The notes beneath the pieces are model-generated. The model ran no database searches. It was not told the DNA's origin and worked only from the letters and a program-made list of their open reading frames with translations. Position numbers and translations under genes: made by a program. From an uncultured Muribaculaceae bacterium (GTDB taxonomy: Bacteria; Bacteroidota; Bacteroidia; Bacteroidales; Muribaculaceae), in contig CANQZG010000002.1 of the NCBI GenBank assembly GCA_947628305.1, positions 186,001-250,000 of the forward strand: a stretch of DNA of 64,000 nt, given 5' to 3'. Within the stretch, counting starts at the first letter, position 1; every line of letters begins with the position of its first letter. Below are positions 14,242 through 22,157 of this stretch, piece by piece.

Positions 14242-14779
14242 GGACAAAGACCTCGAAAGTATCAAGAGCAAGATACTCAAACTCCATGCTCTTGCGGAGT
14301 CCGGCAACACCCATGAGGCTATGAACGCTCGTGCGATGCTGGAGAAATGGCTTCTGCAATACGGCCTCTCGCTTGATGAAATTCTCGAAGAGAAGAACGA
14401 GCCTCGTTGGTATGAGTTTAAGGCTCGTAGCAGTTGGGAGAAAAAATTGCTGTTCCAATGCTATTTCATGGTGAAGAACGTAGGCAAGGTTAGTTATAGA
14501 GGCAGATCTGTAATTATTTCCTTTGAACTGACCCCCTACGAGTTTGCAGAAATGACAAACTTCTATGAGTGGCACAGAAAACAGCTCGGCAAGGAACTGA
14601 AAGAAATGCAGAAGAACTTTGTCGACGCTTATGTCTATAAGCACAACATCACCTCAACAGTCGGCAGTGAACGAGAACCAGAGTCATTAACGCCTGAAGA
14701 ATTAAATCGGCTGAAGAATGTCCTGCTACTGGTGAGAACGGTTGAAGATACCCACTACCAAAAACTACTGGAACAATGA
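14234..14779 (+). CDS. DUF2786-domain phage protein
   Basis: 181 residues from the ATG at 14234. The N-terminus KILKLHALAESGNTHEAMNARAMLEKWLLQYGLSLDEI is the DUF2786 helical repeat (usually KIRKLLALAES.NEHEA..A). The C-terminal part (FQCYFMVKNVGKVSYRGRS, then YEFAEMTNFYEWHRKQL) fits the domain that usually follows it in phage proteins. Role unknown; the family is common in phages and prophages. Overlaps both neighbours, so it belongs to the P4 operon. Confidence 0.78.
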   Translation: MNKDKDLESIKSKILKLHALAESGNTHEAMNARAMLEKWLLQYGLSLDEILEEKNEPRWYEFKARSSWEKKLLFQCYFMVKNVGKVSYRGRSVIISFELTPYEFAEMTNFYEWHRKQLGKELKEMQKNFVDAYVYKHNITSTVGSEREPESLTPEELNRLKNVLLLVRTVEDTHYQKLLEQ

Positions 14780-15015
14780 AAAAGATATTATCAGTAATAG
14801 CCGTGTGCTTGGCTCTGACCTCTTGTAAGGAGCAGCCATATACACATGAGGACTGGCAGAACGAGAAAGACAGAGAGGCTGCTTCTCGCATCACAAAGTT
14901 CAATTACGAGGGACATTCGTATCTCCTGTATCAGTACCATATCGGCGCTCAATGGGGAGTCGCCGGCATTTGCCATGATGAGAATTGCGAGTGCAAGAAA
15001 GGAGGCCAGCAATGA
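14776..15015 (+). CDS. small phage lipoprotein
   Basis: 79 residues. Signal peptide MKKILSVIAVCLALTSC with lipobox LTSC and mature Cys17, then a polar domain with three further Cys near the C-terminus (ICHDENCECKK). Overlaps both neighbours by 4 bases. Prophage lipoproteins can act in superinfection exclusion; that is only a possibility here. Confidence 0.7.
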   Translation: MKKILSVIAVCLALTSCKEQPYTHEDWQNEKDREAASRITKFNYEGHSYLLYQYHIGAQWGVAGICHDENCECKKGGQQ

Positions 15016-15404
15016 GAGAGATACTTTTCCGTGGCAAACGCCTCGGTACTGGAGAATGGATTTATGGCTCGTTGCTCCAAGAAAAAATTAACGGAGCAAC
15101 GTGCGAGTGCATCATTGTAGACCTCGTCTATGCCCGTGACAGGAGGCAGATTGTAGTAAATACCGGCGGTCAGTACACTGGCCTACAAGATAAGAGAGGT
15201 GCCAAAATATTCGAGGGAGATATAATCCGCTTGGATTTTGACACTCGCTCCACAACTGAAATCGTAGAGTTCAGGAACGGACGGTTTGTTACTGTCGACC
15301 CCTTGAAACCTTTCCGCGATGAAGCACTTGTAGTTTTCGTAAAGAACGCTACGATTATAGGAAATATTCACGATAATCCTGAACTATGCCAACTCCCACG
15401 ATAG
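15012..15404 (+). CDS. YopX family protein
   Basis: 130 residues from the ATG at 15012. Start MREILFRGKRLGTGEWIYGSLL, then QYTGLQDKRGAKIFEGDIIRLD and a C-terminal IIGNIHDNPEL are the YopX family signature, complete and of normal length. YopX proteins are widespread in phages, with an SH3-like barrel and no established function. Overlaps the next gene by 19 bases. Confidence 0.92.
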   Translation: MREILFRGKRLGTGEWIYGSLLQEKINGATCECIIVDLVYARDRRQIVVNTGGQYTGLQDKRGAKIFEGDIIRLDFDTRSTTEIVEFRNGRFVTVDPLKPFRDEALVVFVKNATIIGNIHDNPELCQLPR

Positions 15405-15808
15405 ACTCATTCGTAACCTATGAACAGGCCAAAAGCCTAAAGGAGTTAGGGTATAACGAAAAAGGATACTTTTTCTACTCCCTGAATTTCTGCGATGACG
15501 GCACCCCAGTTGTAGTTCATAAGGGATTTGCAATCCCACCTACGAATGAGGAAATGGACGATATAGGTATGGAGAATCATATCTCTGCTCCGACTCACTC
15601 ACAAGCCGCCAAGTGGCTAAGAGGCCGGAAGATGTCAGTTGAGGTTGAGTACAACGTCGGTAAAAACGACTGGTACTGCCGTGTGCGTGATATGCACGAA
15701 GGCTATAACCTCTACTACAAATTCGGGCATAAGACCTACGAAGAAGCGTTTTCGGACGCTATATCAAACGCAATCAAAATCATAACTCAAAACTTGCATA
15801 TAAGATAA
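15386..15808 (+). CDS. phage protein with APTHSQAAKWLR motif
   Basis: 140 residues. I remember the block YFFYSLNF, then ISAPTHSQAAKWLRGRK and a C-terminal YEEAFSDAISNAIK from many Bacteroidales phage proteins annotated only as hypothetical. Globular, no membrane segment. Shares one base with the next gene. Confidence 0.65.
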   Translation: MPTPTIDSFVTYEQAKSLKELGYNEKGYFFYSLNFCDDGTPVVVHKGFAIPPTNEEMDDIGMENHISAPTHSQAAKWLRGRKMSVEVEYNVGKNDWYCRVRDMHEGYNLYYKFGHKTYEEAFSDAISNAIKIITQNLHIR

Positions 15809-15984
15809 TGAAGAAATTTAAGCCTATCGACTGCCTGTCTATGGCATACGGCATCGCATTTATGGCCGTAATCGTATTGGCCTCCGCTAAATGCTGGAAC
15901 ACGCTAATAATGATGGCTGCCGTAATGGTCTGCGTCTGGCTCGCCATAATCCAAAGAGGAATGAAAGGAGGCGAAAATGGGTGA
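15808..15984 (+). CDS. 58-residue membrane protein
   Basis: MKKFKPIDCLSMAYGIAFMA and on. Two hydrophobic segments (about 12-27 and 31-47) and a basic end QRGMKGG. The start overlaps the stop of the gene before, the end overlaps the next gene by 8 bases. Confidence 0.6.
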   Translation: MKKFKPIDCLSMAYGIAFMAVIVLASAKCWNTLIMMAAVMVCVWLAIIQRGMKGGENG

Positions 15985-16324
15985 GTGTGCTGATATGCTG
16001 CTCGACGGCACTCTTGACTGCATCACCGGCGAGTATATAGGTGAGCCGTCCGGTTATCCTCGAACCCTGACCTCTCCGCGACAAATCGGGAAGAAACAGC
16101 GCCCCCAGTATTCGGAGGCTCGCAATGACATTCACAGTCTGGGCGGCTGCTATGGACTCCGGGGTGCAGAACTCTGTCATGTAGTTGGAGTTTTCCTCCA
16201 GATGAAAGGTGTAAAGCCACTCCCGAAAATGAACACTCAATATCGGATTGTCAGAGGACAATATCGAACCGAGTTTATCCAGTATCTCAAATCTCTCAAA
16301 AGGAATGGCGCGCCCGGTCAGTAA
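15977..16324 (+). CDS. Cys-containing phage protein, unknown
   Basis: 115 residues starting MGECADMLLDGTLDCITGEYIGEP. The spacing of the first cysteines and Met-Leu-Asp-Gly resembles short phage proteins I have seen in Bacteroidales, without function. The next gene starts inside it, in another frame, 20 bases before its stop. Confidence 0.55.
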   Translation: MGECADMLLDGTLDCITGEYIGEPSGYPRTLTSPRQIGKKQRPQYSEARNDIHSLGGCYGLRGAELCHVVGVFLQMKGVKPLPKMNTQYRIVRGQYRTEFIQYLKSLKRNGAPGQ

Positions 16325-16523
16325 TGGACTCTTTGAGGTCAACGGAGCAAAGTCAGATGAGAATGGTTTCGGTTGTATGAAACTGATTGAATTTCTCACA
16401 AAGGACGGAATTACCGACTGGGACGAGTGGCATTATCGACACAATCAGGCATCACGGGGAGAGTGCCACTATTCAGACAGTTGCCCCATATATGCCAAAA
16501 CAGCAAATAAGTTTTTATCCTAA
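16305..16523 (+). CDS. small phage protein, unknown
   Basis: 72 residues from the ATG at 16305 (MARPVSNGLFEVNGAK). An open frame extends further upstream, but inside the preceding gene. C-terminal half is Cys/His-rich (HYRHNQASRGECHYSDSC), which could bind metal. Overlaps the preceding gene by 20 bases. Confidence 0.5.
   Translation: MARPVSNGLFEVNGAKSDENGFGCMKLIEFLTKDGITDWDEWHYRHNQASRGECHYSDSCPIYAKTANKFLS
16503..16512 (+). repeat. GCAAATAAGT leader motif, copy 6
   Basis: Identical decamer 13 bases before the ATG at 16526. Here it is inside the end of the preceding gene and encodes its residues ANKF, so the leader signal and coding sequence share bases. Confidence 0.7.
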
Positions 16524-16525
16524 AT

Positions 16526-16783
16526 ATGACTGGATTTTCAAATGAACATTTCACTGGCGGAGTTTTTCTCGCAACACGAAACCCAATGTGGCTTGCCGAT
16601 ACTTTTGTATGGGGAAAGGGATACTATATAAAATATACAAGTATCGGGAAAGTGGAAGAAGTTTCAAATATGAATATCACAGAGCGTACTCATTTCAAAC
16701 TGCAATATGTTAGACCTGCAAGCGACCTTGAAATACTTGCGATACGTCAAGCTGTTGCAGATAAGTACAATGAGGAAATATGA
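16526..16783 (+). CDS. phage protein, unknown function
   Basis: 85 residues starting MTGFSNEHFTGGVFLATRNPMW. N-terminal beta-rich half, C-terminal helix (DLEILAIRQAVADKYNEEI). Flanked on both sides by GCAAATAAGT. Not recognised. Confidence 0.55.
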   Translation: MTGFSNEHFTGGVFLATRNPMWLADTFVWGKGYYIKYTSIGKVEEVSNMNITERTHFKLQYVRPASDLEILAIRQAVADKYNEEI

Positions 16784-16785
16784 CA

Positions 16786-16795
16786 GCAAATAAGT
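16786..16795 (+). repeat. GCAAATAAGT leader motif, copy 7
   Basis: Identical decamer 22 bases before the ATG at 16818. Confidence 0.7.
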
Positions 16796-16817
16796 TTTTA
16801 CCGACAACAAAGGACAA

Positions 16818-16997
16818 ATGAAGAAAACTCTCAAACTGACGCTATTGGCGTTCACGCTTCTCTGCTCTGCTTGTTCAACATCAAAGCAGTTGCAGACCAC
16901 AAAGAAGGACACGGTGCAATACCGGCTTCCGGCCTGCCACCAAACAATCCACCAGCAAATGCTCGATCAGCAGAAACGATATAACAATCCCCTCTGA
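16818..16997 (+). CDS. 59-residue lipoprotein
   Basis: Signal peptide MKKTLKLTLLAFTLLCSAC with lipobox CSAC and mature Cys19, then a short polar part rich in Gln. Two bases before the radical SAM gene. Function unknown. Confidence 0.62.
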   Translation: MKKTLKLTLLAFTLLCSACSTSKQLQTTKKDTVQYRLPACHQTIHQQMLDQQKRYNNPL

Positions 16998-16999
16998 CT

Positions 17000-18142
17000 A
17001 TGGCAACGTATAAAGATTGGACGCAAGGCGATGAACAGTGCTTCACGTCAGAAGTAGGCATCAGTCCTCGTGGAGAATATTACAACTATGTAATAGTAAA
17101 AGGCGGCAAGATTGTCGGATTTGGCGAAGAGCAGGGCAACTATGCCGGCGGCATATACGCTTCTCCTGAATTTAGTACCGAATGCTTTAAGCACGAGAAA
17201 GAACGACTCAAAACTCAATATCCTGAACTCTATGAGAAGATAAAGGATATTCCGTTGGCAAAGATATATAAGCCAGCGAACAAGGCAATATACCGGCCTA
17301 AAGGCAAAGCCGGAGAGTATGCGGCGTGGGCGTGTAATTTTTACACCGGTTGCTCCAATGACTGCCAATATTGCTACTGCAAGCGCGGAGTATTGAGTCA
17401 TGTATGGTCGACGACTCCTCGACTTAAAAAGTGCTTCAAAGATGCAGATGACGCGATAGAGACATTCCGTAAAGAGTTGGATTACTACATCGCAAATAGT
17501 AGTATTCAAAACAGAGGGCTATTCTTCAGTTTTACGACTGACCCCCTCCTTGATGAAACTGGAGGCTTAACCGTGGAGGCGGCCGAATACGCCATACGAA
17601 AACGAGTTCCTGTTCAAATCCTGACAAAGCGAGCAGACGGCGCTCTGCGGTTTGTAGAATGTCTTTCTCAAATGTTTGGAGGTATCCGGCCATTTCATAA
17701 GATAGCAATAGGCTTCACACTGACCGGCTTTGATGAACTGGAAACAAATGCCAGCCTCACGGAGTCAAGAATACACGCTATGCGAACAATCCATGCCCTC
17801 GGTCTGCGGACATTCGCAAGTATAGAGCCTATGCTTGACCTCACAATGACCGAGGATATTGTAAATTGTACCCTCGGCTTCTGCGACCTCTACAAAATAG
17901 GACTATTGAGTGGAGGCAAGCAGCCAATCGACCCCAAGAACCTGTTCTCGTTCATTCCTAACATTACTAATAAAATCGGTAATGCCGGAGCAAAGGTTTA
18001 CTGGAAGAAAAGTGTGTCAGAATTGCTCGACGGTGCTGTATATTCACACCCGGCGGCAGTAGATGATGGCTATGACATATTCAGTATCAATAGGCAATGG
18101 CCGCATAACAGACAGCAACCCTTTAACCCATTTATGCTATGA
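17000..18142 (+). CDS. radical SAM protein, SPL/Gp37-Gp68-like
   Basis: 380 residues. Cluster motif C118-x3-C122-x2-C125 (TGCSNDCQYCYC) binds the 4Fe-4S cluster that cleaves S-adenosylmethionine to a radical. The following FSFTTDPLL, VQILTKRADGALR and IGFTLTGFDELET resemble spore photoproduct lyase-type and phage Gp37/Gp68 radical SAM proteins. Substrate unknown; DNA repair or modification is plausible for a phage. The next gene overlaps it by 4 bases and encodes a second cysteine-cluster protein, which suggests a functional pair. Confidence 0.82.
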   Translation: MATYKDWTQGDEQCFTSEVGISPRGEYYNYVIVKGGKIVGFGEEQGNYAGGIYASPEFSTECFKHEKERLKTQYPELYEKIKDIPLAKIYKPANKAIYRPKGKAGEYAAWACNFYTGCSNDCQYCYCKRGVLSHVWSTTPRLKKCFKDADDAIETFRKELDYYIANSSIQNRGLFFSFTTDPLLDETGGLTVEAAEYAIRKRVPVQILTKRADGALRFVECLSQMFGGIRPFHKIAIGFTLTGFDELETNASLTESRIHAMRTIHALGLRTFASIEPMLDLTMTEDIVNCTLGFCDLYKIGLLSGGKQPIDPKNLFSFIPNITNKIGNAGAKVYWKKSVSELLDGAVYSHPAAVDDGYDIFSINRQWPHNRQQPFNPFML

Positions 18143-18564
18143 GCCATCTCGGAATACCGACTTTCAGATATATCATGCAACGTAGCGGGCGAAAGCCGAC
18201 AGCGTGTAGTTGCGACCGTTGCAAATCTCAATGCCATACTCCATGCCTCGGCACCCCAGAGGACATCGAGAAACTTATCGACGCTGGCTATCGTGATAGA
18301 CTTGCTCCGACGTCATGGCTCGCCGGTATGCTTATGGGAGTAATCAACAGACCCATAGAAATGGTGCAGCCCAAAGTAGAGAATGGCTGGTGTACGTTCT
18401 ATCACGACGGGTTGTGCGAACTCCATGACAAAGGACTGAAACCGACAGAGGGGCGCCTTAGTCATCACTCAATCAGTGTTGATAATTTCAATCCGAAGAA
18501 AAGCCTCGCGTGGCTCGTGGCCAAAGAATGGCTCCCTCTCCAAAACGAACTGATACGAAAATGA
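18139..18564 (+). CDS. YkgJ-type cysteine cluster protein
   Basis: 141 residues. C23, C25, C28, C32 and C36 (ACSCDRCKSQCHTPC) plus WCTFYHDGLCELH form the pattern of the YkgJ zinc/iron chelating cluster. These small proteins sit beside oxidoreductases or radical SAM enzymes. ATGA overlap with the radical SAM gene supports a shared role, perhaps cluster supply or electron transfer. Overlaps the next gene by 4 bases. Confidence 0.75.
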   Translation: MSHLGIPTFRYIMQRSGRKPTACSCDRCKSQCHTPCLGTPEDIEKLIDAGYRDRLAPTSWLAGMLMGVINRPIEMVQPKVENGWCTFYHDGLCELHDKGLKPTEGRLSHHSISVDNFNPKKSLAWLVAKEWLPLQNELIRK

Positions 18565-18776
18565 TTATTTTATCGATACTCGGAGTAATTACGTTGTGTC
18601 TATTCATTTACACTGTTAGATGCAAGGAAAGAACTCGCAAAGAGTCAAATATCATTCTTGACAATCCCGAACCTAAGATAGAATATGATTATAGTGTCGA
18701 CTTTGACGAGGGGGATAATATAACCCCGTTTAGACTTACTAATCAAGGTTTAGAAGATTATGCAGATAACTGGTAA
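18561..18776 (+). CDS. small membrane-anchored protein
   Basis: 71 residues from the ATG at 18561. One N-terminal hydrophobic segment (IILSILGVITLCLFIYTV), then an acidic tail (YDYSVDFDEGDNITPF). Overlaps the next gene by 17 bases. Unknown. Confidence 0.55.
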   Translation: MIILSILGVITLCLFIYTVRCKERTRKESNIILDNPEPKIEYDYSVDFDEGDNITPFRLTNQGLEDYADNW

Positions 18777-19492
18777 AGTTCATTGCCTGTTTGAACAATC
18801 AGGCACTTTCAAAAACGAGTTCAAGAAACTCGGATTTGAGGCTTTTGATTATGACATTCAAAATAATTTTGGCGAAACAGACTATGTTATAGACTTATTT
18901 GCCGAGATTGATAATGCGTATCTGGGGGGGGGTAAGTATCTTTGATACAATGAGTTGCGAAGATTTGATAATAGCATTCTACCCTTGCATATACTTTAGC
19001 TGTATGAGCCAAATGAGTATGTCATGGACTGCAAAGAACTATCGTAATCTATCGGGCCGTCAAGCTACTGAAAAGATATTAGAACGCGCCCATAATAGAG
19101 AAATATTTTTTGCACGGCTCGTAAAGATGCTGCAAGTTGTGAGAGAACGTGGACTAAGGCTAATACTCGAAAACCCTTATAGTTTGCAGACATTCCTTAA
19201 AAGCGGTTTTGTTCAGCCTCCTTCAATAGTAGATACCGATAGAACAAGGCGAGGAGATTACTTTGTTAAGCCAACCGCGTATTGGTTTATAAATTGCGAA
19301 CCCACTCATGGCTTTACTCCGACTACGCCCAAATTTAGAAAAAATATCATGTCGGCAAATCCAAGTAAAGAAGCTGGGTTATGTAGTGAAGAAAGGTCTA
19401 TGATTTCTTCTGAATACGCGAAAAATTTCATTTGCGACTTCGTGTTAGGCATGGAGCAGCCGTCAACTCAAAAAACATTATTCGATTTATAA
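18760..19492 (+). pseudogene. C5-methyltransferase-like gene, frameshifted at a G9 tract
   Basis: Read as given, the ORF from 18760 stops at 18945 after YLGGGKYL; the following frame continues from the G-run to 19492. With eight Gs the two join (YLGGVSIFDTMSCEDL) to about 243 residues. The joined protein has features of DNA cytosine-5 methyltransferases: an N-terminal FEQSGTFKNEFKKLG (motif I-like), PCIYFS (motif IV, normally PCQxFS) and LENPY (motif VI, ENV/ENP). It would methylate phage or host DNA. Either a slipped, phase-variable gene now off, or a sequencing error. It overlaps the gene before by 17 bases. Confidence 0.72.
18924..18932 (+). repeat. G9 homopolymer at the frameshift
   Basis: Nine consecutive Gs, the only such run in the prophage part. 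Length 8 would restore the reading frame, 9 breaks it. Tracts of this length slip during replication and are classic switches for methyltransferase genes. Confidence 0.85.
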
Positions 19493-19566
19493 GAGAGTAT
19501 ATAAAGCAAACGACATAAATTACAAACAAAGCCTTGGGCGGCTTAGTAAAACCCACCAGTAACAAC

Positions 19567-20283
19567 ATGAAAAAGTACATCGGTACTAAACAGGTTATGG
19601 CTGCTCCCATGACCTATGGACAGGCCCACAAAGAAGGACTTATCCGTGAAAACGCTTATGTCGAAGAATACGACGAGCGCCCCGGTTATCTCGTAGAATA
19701 CGCAGATGGCTACAAATCATGGTCGCCGGCAGACGTATTTGAGGCAGCCTACAAGGTCGCCGAAACGCCTCTTGACCGAGTGAACATCGAAATCGCAGAT
19801 GTCATGTCACGCGCAAACAAACTCGGCGATTTCATCTACAATCGCAATGAAGGCAAGGACTTTCAAGCTATGCCTCTCGGTACTCGAGCATTCCTCGTGG
19901 CACAGCATCAGACGATGGGCGCATATCTGACCCTGCTGTGCCTGCGTCAGTCCTGCATGGAAGGAGGCGAAGAATGCCGTCCGTGGGGTCTGTCCTTTGA
20001 GCAAGTGCTTCCTATGATACGCGAGGGCTATGCCGTGCGCCGCGAAATCTGGGGAGAGAACGGCAAAATGGTGTTCAAGCAAGTGCCGGCCCATATCACG
20101 GCTGACATTATCCCAAAAATGCAGTCGCTCCCAGATGAGGCCAAGCGTCTCGTGTTGGCCGCTGGCGATCACATAGACTATGTTTCGCAGTGCCTCATAT
20201 TCGACCCCGGAAGCAGCACTGCAAATTCGTGGTGTCCGTCAGTAGATGACCTCTTCGCTCACGACTGGCAACTCGTATTCTGA
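19567..20283 (+). CDS. three-domain anti-defence candidate: KYIGTK domain, Acb2/Tad1-like hairpin, Tad2 (DUF2829)
   Basis: 238 residues. Residues 1-62 (MKKYIGTKQVMAAPM, YLVEYADGYKSWSP) are a domain common in Bacteroidales phages. Residues 66-130 (DRVNIEIADVMSRANKLGDFI, LVAQHQTMGAYLTLLCLR) match the two-helix pattern ERV..E...L..KL..FI......LL..Q..AM..Y that I know from Acb2 and Tad1. Residues 142-238 (LSFEQVLPMIREGYAVRRE, WCPSVDDLFAHDWQLV) match DUF2829, the Tad2 domain. Acb2, Tad1 and Tad2 bind cyclic nucleotide or gcADPR signals and so block CBASS or Thoeris. This protein may be a combined sponge; motif matches only, activity unproven. Confidence 0.78.
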   Translation: MKKYIGTKQVMAAPMTYGQAHKEGLIRENAYVEEYDERPGYLVEYADGYKSWSPADVFEAAYKVAETPLDRVNIEIADVMSRANKLGDFIYNRNEGKDFQAMPLGTRAFLVAQHQTMGAYLTLLCLRQSCMEGGEECRPWGLSFEQVLPMIREGYAVRREIWGENGKMVFKQVPAHITADIIPKMQSLPDEAKRLVLAAGDHIDYVSQCLIFDPGSSTANSWCPSVDDLFAHDWQLVF

Positions 20284-20344
20284 CATTCAGAGGTGGAGGC
20301 ATGGCTATACTCTGTGCTTCCACCTCATCGTAAAAACGCAGTTT

Positions 20345-20749
20345 ATGGAAATACTTGATTTAGTTCTCAAACGCAAGTGGTATGACATGATAAAGGCTTT
20401 GGAAAAGCCGGAAGAATACCGAGACACATACTTTTGGAGTGCAAGGCTCCTGAATGTCGACAGAGAGGGTTTTGGCTACTTTCACAAAGCCTGTCATGGC
20501 GATTTTGAGGATTTGGGTAATAAATGTAATGACTCGCTCAAAGAGTTTACCCAGTTGCTCAAACAGGCAATCGAGGAGGGATACTTTGAATATCGGCATT
20601 ACGACGCTGTGCGCTTCCACCGTGGCTATACCAACATCACAATGCTTTTCGAGTTTAAGGGCGTAAGCATAGGCACCGGCAATCCTCTCTGGGGCGCAGA
20701 ACCCGGCAAAGAGTATTTCGTAATCAAGTTAGGTAACAGGATACAATGA
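20345..20749 (+). CDS. ASCH-like domain protein
   Basis: 134 residues from the ATG at 20345. LVLKRKWYDMIKALEKPEEYRDTYFWSARL followed by AVRFHRGYTNITMLFEFKGVSIGTG and FVIKLGNRIQ is the layout of ASCH-type proteins (usually LTLKKQWFDMI.SGEKKEEYRE). ASCH domains resemble PUA and bind RNA or modified nucleobases. Overlaps the next gene by 4 bases. Confidence 0.75.
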   Translation: MEILDLVLKRKWYDMIKALEKPEEYRDTYFWSARLLNVDREGFGYFHKACHGDFEDLGNKCNDSLKEFTQLLKQAIEEGYFEYRHYDAVRFHRGYTNITMLFEFKGVSIGTGNPLWGAEPGKEYFVIKLGNRIQ

Positions 20750-21174
20750 GAGTTACAAGATTTTGCTCGCTCAACGAGTATCATAAGTTTATATCAGGGG
20801 AAACTCTGATTAACAACACCAACCATTATAACGGAGGCAAAGGCGGTTCTATCTCTATTGGCTTTTGCTTTACAAAAGATGAACCCCATACAGCATGGAG
20901 ATACCTCAAGGGCATAGTATATCCTGAAATCTGCATGGTACTCGATATCGACAACTCTCTACTTACTCCGTCGTTTGGCAAGTATGCCGATTATTCTAAT
21001 GGTCAGAACGGCACTCACGCCTGCCTCAAGATAGAGTATTGCCTAACTCAATACTCCAATAAAACGGCAAAACTCGTTCAGACCTTGACGCAGGAAAAGT
21101 TTGTTACAAGTCCTGAAGAATTACTCGCTATTCGACTATTGATGTTGACAAACTATGAAATAGGAAAAGAATAA
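20746..21174 (+). CDS. phage protein, possible ADP-ribosyl-type fold, unknown
   Basis: 142 residues starting MRVTRFCSLNEYHKFISGETL, then NNTNHYNGGKGGSISIGFCF. I know this pattern from hypothetical Bacteroidales phage proteins. The short N-terminal block and the S-x-GFCF strand recall ADP-ribosyltransferase-like folds, but no catalytic triad can be named. ATGA overlap with the ASCH-like gene. Confidence 0.55.
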   Translation: MRVTRFCSLNEYHKFISGETLINNTNHYNGGKGGSISIGFCFTKDEPHTAWRYLKGIVYPEICMVLDIDNSLLTPSFGKYADYSNGQNGTHACLKIEYCLTQYSNKTAKLVQTLTQEKFVTSPEELLAIRLLMLTNYEIGKE

Positions 21175-21178
21175 AGTC

Positions 21179-21400
21179 ATGGAAGAACCTAAGAAAAATC
21201 CAGTCCTCGGAATGAGGTGCGCCAAATGTGGTGCTGTCTATATGGCACAGGCTCTCGCATATCCCATATCTCCAGACGTAGCGGAAATGATAGCAGAGTA
21301 TGTTCGGAAAGGTGATGAACCTTTCATCTCTTACGAGGGAGTACGGCTCGGTCAATGCACCTGTGATGATGAAACCGCTGAACCTGAAACGGAGGGCTAA
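21179..21400 (+). CDS. small zinc-ribbon-like protein
   Basis: 73 residues. CxxC at MRCAKCGAVY and CTCD near the C-terminus can form a zinc ribbon. Acidic end. The next gene starts inside it in another frame (35-base overlap). Confidence 0.6.
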   Translation: MEEPKKNPVLGMRCAKCGAVYMAQALAYPISPDVAEMIAEYVRKGDEPFISYEGVRLGQCTCDDETAEPETEG

Positions 21401-21551
21401 TCTGCTCTACCGGCTACGAAAGCACGGTATCATAGCCGATACTAAACAGAGAGTAATCTTTATTCCCTATGGAGAGTCACCGTGGAAATTTCCTCAGGTA
21501 GGTCGACTTTGCAGGGAGTTTTATTTCAACATTCAATACATCATAACGTAA
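21366..21551 (+). CDS. small basic protein, unknown
   Basis: 61 residues from ATG 21366 (or 21369): MMKPLNLKRRANLLYRLRKHG. Strongly basic N-terminus. Overlaps both neighbours (35 bases and 1 base). The pattern of overlaps supports a real gene; function unknown. Confidence 0.5.
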   Translation: MMKPLNLKRRANLLYRLRKHGIIADTKQRVIFIPYGESPWKFPQVGRLCREFYFNIQYIIT

Positions 21552-21889
21552 TGAAGAATACCCCAAAACACATGAACAGCGAGGACGTGGCGGTGCTGGC
21601 TTTCTACCACTTGCGCGGTACTCGCAATCTAAGCAATCGAAATGTAGACTGCTTCATAGAGGGCTATAAGGCTTGCAATGACCCTCTCGTGCATGACTTT
21701 GCCAAGTTCCTTGAACGAGAAGGCAACTACTATCTGAAAGAGTATGCCAATCGTCGCAGAGAGTCCTGCGGCTATTCCGGTCAACCTCTGACACGCAAGC
21801 ATACTGAAGAATTTGTCGCTGCGGAGCAACTTGGAACACTCCTGTTGAAAGCGGCCAAGTTAATCCGTGAATACAAAATCCTGAACTGA
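21551..21889 (+). CDS. phage protein, unknown function
   Basis: 112 residues from the ATG at 21551 (MKNTPKHMNSEDVAVLAFYH). Mostly helical with HDFAKFLEREGNYYLKEYANRRRESCGYSG in the centre. No known family. Confidence 0.58.
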   Translation: MKNTPKHMNSEDVAVLAFYHLRGTRNLSNRNVDCFIEGYKACNDPLVHDFAKFLEREGNYYLKEYANRRRESCGYSGQPLTRKHTEEFVAAEQLGTLLLKAAKLIREYKILN

Positions 21890-21894
21890 CCGCC

Positions 21895-22140
21895 ATGCAG
21901 TATCTCCAGCCATACGTTTATCAGGTTATCAGAGAGGTAATCGAACAACGGAAAAAAGATAAGAAGGCGCCGTATGTGGCGATCAGGAATGATGTTCACA
22001 GCAAAATTATCTCTGACATCATGGAAACCATAGGAGAATTGGAGTCTGCCGGTCTGGTAGCCCATAGCCACAATGTCAACGGGATAGAGTTATACCGCGA
22101 TGTGGCCGAAGATGATAATTCCACACTCCAAAACTTGTAA
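21895..22140 (+). CDS. small winged-helix-like protein
   Basis: 81 residues. A helical N-terminus and IISDIMETIGELESAGLVAHSHNVNGIELYRD read like a small winged helix with recognition helix and wing. Last gene before P5; could be a local regulator. Low certainty. Confidence 0.5.
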   Translation: MQYLQPYVYQVIREVIEQRKKDKKAPYVAIRNDVHSKIISDIMETIGELESAGLVAHSHNVNGIELYRDVAEDDNSTLQNL

Positions 22141-22157
22141 ATACGATAACTATAATA

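Noticed and set aside
15786-15807. Sixth copy of the P1-P5 promoter (AAAACTTGCATATAAGATAA)
   Set aside because: It resembles the -33 and first spacer part but no TAnnTTTG follows; it is the coding end of the 15386 gene.
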